Shown piece after piece: positions 50,933 through 58,354 of a DNA stretch of 64,000 nucleotides. Below the pieces are notes generated by a model, which was not told where the DNA came from, ran no database searches, and saw nothing but the letters and a program-made list of their open reading frames with translations. The DNA lies in NCBI GenBank assembly GCA_046328115.1, contig JAXLXE010000001.1:124001-188000 (forward strand), written 5' to 3'. Every line of letters begins with the position of its first letter. The stretch's first letter is position 1. The position numbers were made by a program, and so were the translations under genes. Source of the stretch: JAXLXE01 sp046328115 (GTDB lineage Bacteria > Chloroflexota > UBA6077 > JACCZL01).

Positions 50933-52513
50933 CTATCTGCTGAAGCTGGCCTGCACCTTGGTGTCCGCCGTGAGTGTGACCGTGCAGCCGGCGGGGTCGG
51001 CGCCGTTGCAGGCCCCGCTCCAGCCGACAAAAGTCTTCCCGGCGGGCGGTGTGGCGACGAGCGTCACGGTGGTGCCAGCGGCGAACCGCGCGGAGCAGCT
51101 TGGGCTGGGGCAGCTAACACCGGCCGGGGTGCTCACGACGGTGCCGGGGTTGGTCAGCCCGACGGACAGCGTGTAGCTGGTGGCGCCACCACCGCCGCCA
51201 CCACCGCCGCCGCCACCACCGCCGCCGCCACCGCCGCCACCGGCGGCTGTGAAGGTCGCGGTCGTCGCCGATTCGGCGTTCATGGTGACGGTACACATTG
51301 CGGCATTACCCACACACGCACCGCTCCAGCCGACGAAGGCGCTGCCGGAGTTGGCCTTGGCCGTCAGGGTGACCGTTGAGCCCGGCGTGTACACGCCGTA
51401 GCATTTGTTAGGGCAACTGTACGTCTTGTCTGAAGACGAGACGTTGCCGCCACCGACGACCGTGACCGTGAGGGCGTTGACATCGAGATTGGCCGCCGCG
51501 TTCTGCGCACCAATCGCGTCGCCAAGCTCACCCGGGCTGGGTGCGTTGCAGGCGAGATCGGCACAGAGGGCCTCGTGGGTGATGGGGTCGTACACGCCCG
51601 CGTACTTGTAGTATTCGTACCGTCTGACGACCGCGTGGTTGCCATTGCCCACGTTCCCCTGGTTGACCAGTTTGCCCTTCCGCTTCTGCTTCCCACCGTT
51701 TGGCGGATCCTGCTGCAGGAGAGACCAGGACACCTCGATCTGCGCCGCTGCCTCGGGGACGACGGCGTGGTTGTCGCCCATCAGATCATCCAGATTGACG
51801 CGCCCCTGTTGCTCGGTCTTGTAGACCTTCACCCACTGCGCATCGCCGAATACGGCCGGTGCGGGAGGCGGCGGAGCGGGGATCTCGGCGACCACCACCG
51901 GCGGCAACCCCGGGTTTGCGGGCGGTGCGGCGGTCCACACTGGCGCGGGGATGTTGACGTAGCTGGTGTTGGGAATCAGAGTGCCGGGGTTCGCGGCGTC
52001 TGGGACCAGCCAGCGGTAGTTGATAGTGGTTGGGTTCGCCACCGCGCTGATGCCGAAGTGCTCACAGCCGGCCGTCTGGTACGTGTTGGGCATGCCGAGC
52101 GTCCAGCAAGAATCGCCGGGAACGCTCGTCAGGCTGGGCGGGACCGGCGTGGAGGTGGACCAGGCGCCGGTTGCCGCGTTGTACAAGGCCGCCCAGCGCA
52201 CGATCACCCCGCCCGGAATGTCGGTTGCGCTGCCGAATCCGTAGCGGATGACCCCGGCGTTGAAATTGGAGGGGAAGATGCGCGTGAGCTGTGACTTGCT
52301 GACGCCGTGTACTTCCATCTCGAACCCGTAAGTCGGGCCGCCGGTGTTGTTCAGCACGTCGAAGTTCTGGTAGTTCCCGGCAATGCTGATCCCTGCCGGG
52401 GCCACCTGCGCCTCAGCCGGTTCCGATGGCACGGTCGGGAATGCCAGAAGGGCGGACGCTAGCATCAGGGCGATCCGCCCGACTCGGCCGCGCAGACCAA
52501 CCTGGCGCTTCAC
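50933..52513 (-). CDS. Secreted protein with InlB-like B-repeats and a polyglycine linker
   Basis: The GTG at 52513 with AGGGGG upstream gives 526 residues. The signal peptide is IALMLASALLAFPTVPSEPA, cleaved near AEAQ. The N-terminal 330 residues are an unassigned domain (GNYQNFDVLNNTGGPTYGFE, then VKVYKTEQQGRVNLDDLMG). Two divergent InlB B-repeats follow (VTLTAKANSGSAFVGWSGAC and VTLVATPPAGKTFVGWSGAC), each with a paired Cys. They are separated by a run of about 19 glycines encoded by GGT/GGC codons at 51185-51241. The B-repeats suggest a surface-exposed binding role. Confidence 0.82.
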   Translation of the reverse strand: MKRQVGLRGRVGRIALMLASALLAFPTVPSEPAEAQVAPAGISIAGNYQNFDVLNNTGGPTYGFEMEVHGVSKSQLTRIFPSNFNAGVIRYGFGSATDIPGGVIVRWAALYNAATGAWSTSTPVPPSLTSVPGDSCWTLGMPNTYQTAGCEHFGISAVANPTTINYRWLVPDAANPGTLIPNTSYVNIPAPVWTAAPPANPGLPPVVVAEIPAPPPPAPAVFGDAQWVKVYKTEQQGRVNLDDLMGDNHAVVPEAAAQIEVSWSLLQQDPPNGGKQKRKGKLVNQGNVGNGNHAVVRRYEYYKYAGVYDPITHEALCADLACNAPSPGELGDAIGAQNAAANLDVNALTVTVVGGGNVSSSDKTYSCPNKCYGVYTPGSTVTLTAKANSGSAFVGWSGACVGNAAMCTVTMNAESATTATFTAAGGGGGGGGGGGGGGGGGGGATSYTLSVGLTNPGTVVSTPAGVSCPSPSCSARFAAGTTVTLVATPPAGKTFVGWSGACNGADPAGCTVTLTADTKVQASFSR

Positions 52514-52688
52514 GGGGCGCCCCCTGGGCGCGGGGCCCATCCGATGACGAACGAAAACATACCAGCCTCCCTCGTGGTTTTCGCTTCAGTTAGGCTAGGG
52601 AGTGCCGCGACGACGAGTTACCGTCCAAGGTCGCGACGCCGGTGCGACCTTGGTCTGAGTGATGCGTCGGCTGGGGCGGTGGGACGGA

Positions 52689-52721
52689 ATGGACTAGATG
52701 GACTAGATGGACTAGATGGAC
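52689..52721 (+). repeat. Tandem 9-bp repeat (ATGGACTAG, 3.7 copies)
   Basis: Three perfect copies plus ATGGAC lie in the 493-bp spacer between the InlB-like gene and the gene at 53007. They are not in any supported reading frame. The rest of the spacer holds no gene I can support. Confidence 0.8.
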
Positions 52722-53006
52722 GTGGTGCTTGGGGAGATCGGCCCGGCCGTTGCGTGTGGCAGTCCGGTTTGGAGGCGTCGCGCAGCCGTTGGACGGGGGT
52801 GTTGCGCAAGAGTGTGGGGCGGGTCCGTCGTACAGCCTGGACACACTGGGCGCACGGTGGGTTGGGCTGGTGGACTGGCTGGTGATGAGGCGGTACCTGG
52901 CCGGTCTGATCCGCGGTCGGGCGGCGGCGATTGCGCGGGTGGCTGAGGGTGGGTGATGCGGTTCGTGGCATCGCGGCGGCCTGAGGTGGCCGTACACTGA
53001 GCGGCG

Positions 53007-53387
53007 ATGGCTGAGCGGCGCGTTTCGCCGGATGGGCGGTTCGAGGTACGGGTGGACACGTGGGAGGTGCGCAACTCGCAGTGGGTTGACACACCGCGTC
53101 TCGTGGATACATCCGCTGACGTGGACATCTTGACGTTTGCAGACGAGCGGTGGTCGCTGGACGCGGCGGTGTGGCTGGATGAGGCTCGCGTGGAGCTGCG
53201 TCTGAGGAAGTTTCCTGGTGGCCACGTGCCCGCGGAGGTGACGGTGACGGTGGACTGTCTCCGTGGAGTTGGCAGGCTGGACGATGGCGCGGAGGTGGCG
53301 CTGGGCGCGCTGGAGGCGGCGATGGAGGCGCGGCTGGACTGGTCGGCGCGACGACGGCTGGAAGAGGGGTTGCGAGATGAGGATTGA
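53007..53387 (+). CDS. Uncharacterised protein, 126 aa
   Basis: The ATG is preceded by GAGCGGCG. The product reads RFEVRVDTWEVRNSQWVDTP, then LTFADERWSLDAAVWLDEAR and RVELRLRKFPGGH, a mostly beta-strand pattern. I have a faint memory of it as a widespread unnamed family. It overlaps the following PLP-enzyme gene by 11 bp, implying co-translation. No function is assigned. Confidence 0.65.
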   Translation: MAERRVSPDGRFEVRVDTWEVRNSQWVDTPRLVDTSADVDILTFADERWSLDAAVWLDEARVELRLRKFPGGHVPAEVTVTVDCLRGVGRLDDGAEVALGALEAAMEARLDWSARRRLEEGLRDED

Positions 53388-54501
53388 GGATCTGGGTGTG
53401 CGGCGGGTGATCAACGCGTCCGCGACGTTGACGCGGCTTGGCGGATCGAGGATGCCGCCGAGTGTGCTGCAGGCGATGCGCGATGGGGCGGACTCGTTTG
53501 TGGACCTGGTGGAGCTTCAGCGGGCGGTTGGCGGGCGGATTGCGCGATTGACGCGCAACGAGGCGTGCTACGTGTCCTCTGGCGCGGCGGGTGGCATTGC
53601 GATGGCGGTGGCGGCGTGCATGACGGGTGCGGATCCGGCGCGGATCGCGCGGTTGCCGGACGTTGGCGAGGGGCGGTGCGAGGTGATTGTCCACCGGAGC
53701 CAGCGGAACGGCTACGACCACGCGGCGCGGCAGACGGGCGCGCGGCTGGTGGAGATTGGCATGGCGCACGTGACGCACCGGTGGGAGCTGGAGGAGGCGC
53801 TGGGGCCGCGGACGGCGGCGGTGCTGTACTTCGCGGGTGCGCACTACGCGCTGGGCGCGCTGCCTCTGCCGGACGTGGTGGAGATGGCGCACGCGCGGGG
53901 CGTGCCGGTGCTGGTGGACGCGGCGGCGCAGATCCCACCGGTGTCCAACCTGTGGCACTTCACGACCGAGCTTGGAGCGGATGTGGCGATCTTCAGCGGC
54001 GGCAAGGGGCTGCGGGGGCCGCAGTCCAGCGGCCTGGTGGTGGGGCGGGCGGACCTGATTGAGGGCTGCCACGCGAACGGGAGCCCGAACCACAGCCTGG
54101 GCCGGCCGATGAAGGTGGGCAAGGAGGAGCTGATGGGGGTGCTGGCGGCGGTGGAGTGGTCGCTGGAGCAGGATGAGCCGGCCACGCTGCAGCGCTACGA
54201 GGAGATGGTGCAGGACTGGCTGGAGGGGCTGGCCGGGCTGCCGGGGATCACGGTGGAGCGCGGGTTTCCGAGCGAGGCGGGCCAACCGCACGCGCGCGCC
54301 ATTGTGCGGTTCACGGACTCGGCGGCGGAGGCACGCGACCGGGTTGTGCGGGACCTGTGGGAGAGCGATCCGCGAATCGCCGTGGCGTCTGTTGGCGCGG
54401 ACGCGATTGCGCTGAATCCGCAGACGGTGGAGCCGGGCGAGGAGCGCGTGGTGCTGGAGGCGCTGCGCGGGATCCTCACGGCGGCGCCCGGCCCGGGCTG
54501 A
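53377..54501 (+). CDS. PLP-dependent enzyme, SelA/DgaE-like
   Basis: The ATG at 53377 has an AGAGGGG site. The 374-residue protein begins LGVRRVINASATLTRLGGSR, the characteristic opening of selenocysteine synthase-like and D-glucosaminate-6-phosphate ammonia-lyase-like enzymes. Asp181 (VLVDAAAQ) and Lys210 (FSGGKGLRGPQSSGL) bind PLP. It lacks the extra N-terminal domain of true SelA (about 460 residues), so an ammonia lyase or aldolase role is more likely than selenocysteine synthesis. Confidence 0.85.
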   Translation: MRIEDLGVRRVINASATLTRLGGSRMPPSVLQAMRDGADSFVDLVELQRAVGGRIARLTRNEACYVSSGAAGGIAMAVAACMTGADPARIARLPDVGEGRCEVIVHRSQRNGYDHAARQTGARLVEIGMAHVTHRWELEEALGPRTAAVLYFAGAHYALGALPLPDVVEMAHARGVPVLVDAAAQIPPVSNLWHFTTELGADVAIFSGGKGLRGPQSSGLVVGRADLIEGCHANGSPNHSLGRPMKVGKEELMGVLAAVEWSLEQDEPATLQRYEEMVQDWLEGLAGLPGITVERGFPSEAGQPHARAIVRFTDSAAEARDRVVRDLWESDPRIAVASVGADAIALNPQTVEPGEERVVLEALRGILTAAPGPG

Positions 54502-54669
54502 TCTGGCTCCGTCCCACTCCAGGCGTCGTCCTGCTGCAGGCTCCGTCGTCCGCCTGGCCCTGCACCGGTTGCCGAACGGCGCGCGTTCCGGGCGTCCCCT
54601 TTGAGGGCTCCGGATGGTTCATCTGCGTGAGAACTTGTTCGCCTCCGGGGGTGTGGAGATGGGACAGGA

Positions 54670-55617
54670 ATGCGTTTACTGGTTGTAGGAGAGAGTCCGA
54701 AGTCTCGGGCTGAGCTTGGCGCTGCCGTGGCGGCGCTGGGACACGTTGTGGATGAAGCCGCGGACGGGGCGTCCGCTTGGCTGATGCTGGCCCACGGTGC
54801 GTACGACGTGGTGTTTGCCGAGGCCGCGATGCCGAGGCTGAGCGGCGTTGAGCTGACGCGGCTGATCCGCGCGCGCACGAACGCGCCGTACGCGTTCGTG
54901 GCGGTCTGCACGCCGCGGGACGAGCCGGCCCGCGGGCTGGACGCGGTTGATTCTGGCGCAGACTTCTTCCTGAAACTGCCGGTTGACGCGGTGGAGCTGG
55001 AGCTGTGCTTGATCACGGCGGAGCGCGTGGTGGCGATCCAGCGGCACCTCCGGGCCCAGTCTGAGCGGCTGGATGAGCTGGGGGCCGTGCTGGGCCGAGA
55101 CGCGGAGCTGGACGCGGCGACGGGTCTGCCGAATGCGCGGCGGCTCACGGCTGACCTCACACGCCTGGAGGATCTGGGCAACCGCTACGACGTGCCAACG
55201 TGCCTGGCGCTGTGCGGGATTGACGGATTTGGCGGCTACCGCGAGGATTTTGGGGATGCGGTGGCGGCGGAGATGCTGAGGGCAGTGGGTGCGCGGCTGG
55301 CGGACTCGGTGCGCCTGAGCGACGCGGTCTACCGCGCCGGCGACGGCGAGCTGGCCGTTATCCTGGCGCATCAGGTCATAGACGATGCGCACAAGGTCGC
55401 GGAGCGGCTTCGGCGGACGGTACAAGCCATGGGAATCGACCATCCGCGCAACCCGCCGACTGGCCGCGTGACGGTGAGCATTGGGCTGGCCGGGACGACA
55501 CCGGGATTGCTGGTGGACGGCGCGATGCTGCTGCGTGACGCGGTTGAGCTTCTGGCGGACGCGCGGCTGGCTGGCGGGAATTTGACGATGGTGCCGGGGA
55601 TGGGCGTCCGCGCGTAG
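54670..55617 (+). CDS. Receiver-GGDEF protein with degenerate phosphorylation and GGDEF sites
   Basis: Residues 1-120 have the receiver fold, but the phosphoacceptor Asp is replaced by Glu51 (VVFAEAAMPRLSG). The acidic pair is altered (VVGESP), while Lys102 remains. Residues 145-310 are GGDEF-like (DAATGLPNARRL, GIDGFGGYREDFGD). The signature reads RAGDGELAV instead of RxGGDEFxV, at residues 222-230. It is therefore probably not a working diguanylate cyclase; it could sense GTP or c-di-GMP or signal constitutively. Confidence 0.85.
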   Translation: MRLLVVGESPKSRAELGAAVAALGHVVDEAADGASAWLMLAHGAYDVVFAEAAMPRLSGVELTRLIRARTNAPYAFVAVCTPRDEPARGLDAVDSGADFFLKLPVDAVELELCLITAERVVAIQRHLRAQSERLDELGAVLGRDAELDAATGLPNARRLTADLTRLEDLGNRYDVPTCLALCGIDGFGGYREDFGDAVAAEMLRAVGARLADSVRLSDAVYRAGDGELAVILAHQVIDDAHKVAERLRRTVQAMGIDHPRNPPTGRVTVSIGLAGTTPGLLVDGAMLLRDAVELLADARLAGGNLTMVPGMGVRA

Positions 55618-55692
55618 GCGCCTGTCTGGGCTGACTTTGACCGGTGCACAATGGGGTGACCGATCGAGGTGGGTCACGAGGGGGCTCCTGGG

Positions 55693-57102
55693 ATGCAGAA
55701 CAGCGCACTTGCTTCGCTACTGCCGATCGCTGGATGGCCGCCGGTGCGCCAGCAACGGGTGCATGGCATTGGCGGCGACGATCCGATCCTGCCGACGCCG
55801 TTCCGGATAGGGCGGGCCGCGACGGCCGCGCTGGGGGCGCTGGGACTGGCGGTGGCGGACGTCTGGGAGCTACGGGCCGGCAGGCGCCAGGAGGTGACCG
55901 TTGATGCGCGGCGGGCCACGGCGTCTTTGCGCAGCGGCCAGTACTTGACGCTGGACGGTGGGAGGCCGCCGGGCGAGCGGAGCAGCATGATGGGCGTGTA
56001 CCCGGCGCGGGACGGGCGCTGGAGCTACCTGCACTGCAACTTTCAAAAGCATCAGGAGGCGGCGCTTTCTGTGCTGGGCGTGGGACCGGGCCGTGGGGCT
56101 GTGCGAGCGGCGGTGGCGGGCTGGGACGCGCTGGAGCTGGAGGAGCGGCTGCTGGCGGCGGGGGGCGCCGGGGGGATGGCGCGCAGCATGGCTGAGTGGG
56201 CGGCACACCCGCAGGCGGCGGCGGTAGCCAGCCTGCCGCTGATGGAGATCATCAAGATTGGCGAGGCTCCGCCCGGGCCGCTGCCGGAGGCGGCTCGACC
56301 GCTGGCTGGCGTGCGGGTGCTGGACCTGACGCAGGTGCTGGCGGGTCCAACCTGTGCCCGCACGCTGGCGGAACACGGGGCGGACGTGCTGAGGATCACG
56401 GCGCCGCACCTGCCGAACATTGGCTTCCTGGAGTACGACACGGGGCACGGCAAGCTCTCTGCGCATCTGGATCTGCGGGATTCAGGGGACCTGGCGAGGC
56501 TGAAGGAGCTTGTCCGCGAGTGCGACGTGTTCTCGCAGGGGTATCGACCGGGGACGCTTGCGGCGCGCGGGCTTTCTCCCGCGGATCTGGCGGTGTTGCG
56601 ACCGGGGATCGTATACGTCTCGCTTTCGGCGTTTGGTCATGCCGGCCCGTGGGCGAATCGGCGGGGGTTTGACACGGTGATCCAGACGGTGAGCGGGATC
56701 ACGGTACGGCAGGGGCAGGTCTTCCCTGGGGAGGAGCCTGGTCCACGGTTCTACCCGGTCTCGGCGATCGACTACGTGACGGGATACCTGATGGCGTTTG
56801 GCGCGGTGGTGGCGCTGGCGCGGCGTGCCCGCGAGGGCGGAAGCTGGCTGGTGCGGCTGTCTCTGGCACAGACGGGGCGCTGGCTGGTGGATCAGGGCGA
56901 GGTGGACGCGAGCAGGCTGGGCGACGTGGTGGAGGAGTTTCCGATCGATGAGCTGGATGGGTGGCTGATGACGACCCGGACGCCCGTGGGCACGCTGAGG
57001 CACCTGGCACCCGTGCTGGAGCTGCCGGAGTCTCCGCCGAGGTGGGATCGCCCAGCCGTGCCCGCGGGCACGCACGCGCCGGAATGGCCGGCCCGTGGCT
57101 GA
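55693..57102 (+). CDS. Family III CoA transferase (CaiB/BaiF-like), two-part architecture
   Basis: From ATG 55693 (GAGGGGG site) the product has 469 residues. The usual N-terminus of the family, LAGVRVLDLTQVLAGPTCAR, appears only around residue 205, preceded by a 200-residue segment (TPFRIGRAATAALGALGLAV, then ASLRSGQYLTLDGG) that resembles the C-terminal half. Such long, permuted-looking members are known in environmental bacteria. They move CoA between acids. The catalytic Asp of the family would lie in the second part (PVSAIDYVTGYLMAFG). Confidence 0.87.
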   Translation: MQNSALASLLPIAGWPPVRQQRVHGIGGDDPILPTPFRIGRAATAALGALGLAVADVWELRAGRRQEVTVDARRATASLRSGQYLTLDGGRPPGERSSMMGVYPARDGRWSYLHCNFQKHQEAALSVLGVGPGRGAVRAAVAGWDALELEERLLAAGGAGGMARSMAEWAAHPQAAAVASLPLMEIIKIGEAPPGPLPEAARPLAGVRVLDLTQVLAGPTCARTLAEHGADVLRITAPHLPNIGFLEYDTGHGKLSAHLDLRDSGDLARLKELVRECDVFSQGYRPGTLAARGLSPADLAVLRPGIVYVSLSAFGHAGPWANRRGFDTVIQTVSGITVRQGQVFPGEEPGPRFYPVSAIDYVTGYLMAFGAVVALARRAREGGSWLVRLSLAQTGRWLVDQGEVDASRLGDVVEEFPIDELDGWLMTTRTPVGTLRHLAPVLELPESPPRWDRPAVPAGTHAPEWPARG

Positions 57103-57541
57103 GCTGGTGGAGGGCAGGCCGGAGCCGGTGGTGACCGTGGAGGATGACCCGAGCGGTGCCGACGTGGCGATTCTGGGGCGGGGCCTGACGGAGCACGCGC
57201 GGCCCACCACGGGTGTGGACGGTTTTCGGGCGCTGGCGATGTTTCTGCGCGATGCTGATGGAAAGATCCTGGGCGGGGTGGCGGCGTCCGTGAACTGGGA
57301 CTGGCTGCAGATCAACCTGGTGTGGCTGGCGGAGCCGCTGCGCGGGGGCGGATACGGCCGGCGATTGATGGAGGCGATTGAGGGGGCGGGGCGAGCGCGG
57401 GGCTGTACGAAGGCGCACCTGGACACGTTTTCGTGGCAGGCTCGGCCGTTCTACGAACGGCTGGGGTACGAGGTGTTCGCGGTGCTGGACGACTACCCGC
57501 CCGGGAGCCAGCGGTTTTACATGCGGAAATCGCTGGTGTAG
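57095..57541 (+). CDS. GNAT-family N-acetyltransferase
   Basis: The GTG start overlaps the CoA transferase gene by 8 bp. The 148-residue protein shows the acetyl-CoA loop RGGGYGRRLMEAIEGAGRAR and the C-terminal strand QARPFYERLGYEVFAVLDDY. This family acetylates amines of small molecules or proteins. It is co-transcribed with the CoA transferase; a strong hairpin follows. Confidence 0.88.
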   Translation: MAELVEGRPEPVVTVEDDPSGADVAILGRGLTEHARPTTGVDGFRALAMFLRDADGKILGGVAASVNWDWLQINLVWLAEPLRGGGYGRRLMEAIEGAGRARGCTKAHLDTFSWQARPFYERLGYEVFAVLDDYPPGSQRFYMRKSLV

Positions 57542-57560
57542 CGACGACGGGGCTGCGCTG

Positions 57561-57587
57561 GGTGCGCCCGCGGAACGCGGGCGCACC
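57561..57587. terminator. Terminator hairpin between convergent genes
   Basis: A perfect 12-bp stem (GGTGCGCCCGCG with CGCGGGCGCACC) has a GAA loop. It lies 19 bp after the GNAT stop and ahead of the convergent gene end at 57653. There is only a weak T-run on either side. Confidence 0.7.
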
Positions 57588-57652
57588 GTGTGAGTTTCTC
57601 GCCTCTCTGCGGGCTCAATGTTGGCGCCGTGCGCCTGGACACGGCATCGCGC

Positions 57653-58120
57653 TCAGACGGGGAGCAGGACGAAGCGCGACTCGCCGCCGTTGTGATCGAC
57701 GCAGAATCCCAGGACTCCGAGCCGAGACTGGCCCGTGGCCTTGTCGGTGTAGATGGCCGGAAGACCGCAAAACGTCTTGTGGTACAGGTGACCGTGGCTT
57801 TCGATTGCCAGGTGGATGGCAATCACGTCCCGCTTTGGGGTGCCCTGCTGCGGCGTGGGCCAGATCTGAATTTCTCCGGTGAACTTGGCACCGAGCTCGA
57901 GGCCGAGGTTCTCGTCCTTAGGCAAGTTTCCCTTGAACGTTGATGGAGTGAGGATCGTCACGTCCCAGTCCTGGTAGTACTGGGTCGGCTCGGTGGATCC
58001 CTTGCGTTTCGGCTTCGCCAGGGGCGCGTTGCGATCGCAGACGTCGAACCACTGCAGCTTGTACGTCCCGCGCAGCATGAGCTGACTGTGGATCTCGCGG
58101 TTCGTGGTTGCCATCACCAT
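57653..58120 (-). CDS. Hypothetical protein, 155 aa
   Basis: The ATG at 58120 has a GGAGG site at 7-nt spacing. The product (EIHSQLMLRGTYKLQWFDVC, then YYQDWDVTILTPSTFKGNLP and ESHGHLYHKTFCGLPAIYTD) is compact, beta-rich and lacks a signal peptide. It is less GC-biased and richer in Lys than its neighbours. I do not recognise it. Confidence 0.6.
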   Translation of the reverse strand: MVMATTNREIHSQLMLRGTYKLQWFDVCDRNAPLAKPKRKGSTEPTQYYQDWDVTILTPSTFKGNLPKDENLGLELGAKFTGEIQIWPTPQQGTPKRDVIAIHLAIESHGHLYHKTFCGLPAIYTDKATGQSRLGVLGFCVDHNGGESRFVLLPV

Positions 58121-58354
58121 GATCTTGCCTCCACTGCCCGGACCTGGGGACCGGTGCACGGTACGTCCGGCGCTGCCTGGATCGCCGATCGCAACGCTAC
58201 CGCTCCGCGGACGTTGGCTCCTTTCTGGCGGAGGGTGGTCTCGATGAGCGTGGCGGTTGGCGGGAGGTGCGCCGTTCCGTTCCTTGCGATACTACGACCG
58301 TGCTGGTCGCTTCGCTGTGACGTGCGTCACACGCGGGAGAATTGGCCGGACGTC

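Noticed and set aside
51180..51245. Possible CRISPR-like or satellite array at the regular GCC/ACC tract
   Set aside because: The tract is simply the polyglycine codons of the InlB-like protein, with no spacers and a 3-bp period.
52618..54291. Minus-strand open frame of 557 codons opposite the PLP enzyme
   Set aside because: Arg/Pro/His-rich antisense translation of a gene with an intact PLP lysine and Asp. It is not a real protein.
53377..54501. Considered as genuine selenocysteine synthase (selA) supporting the selenoprotein
   Set aside because: It is too short, lacks the N-terminal domain of SelA and better fits the DgaE-like branch. It cannot be used as evidence for a selenocysteine pathway.
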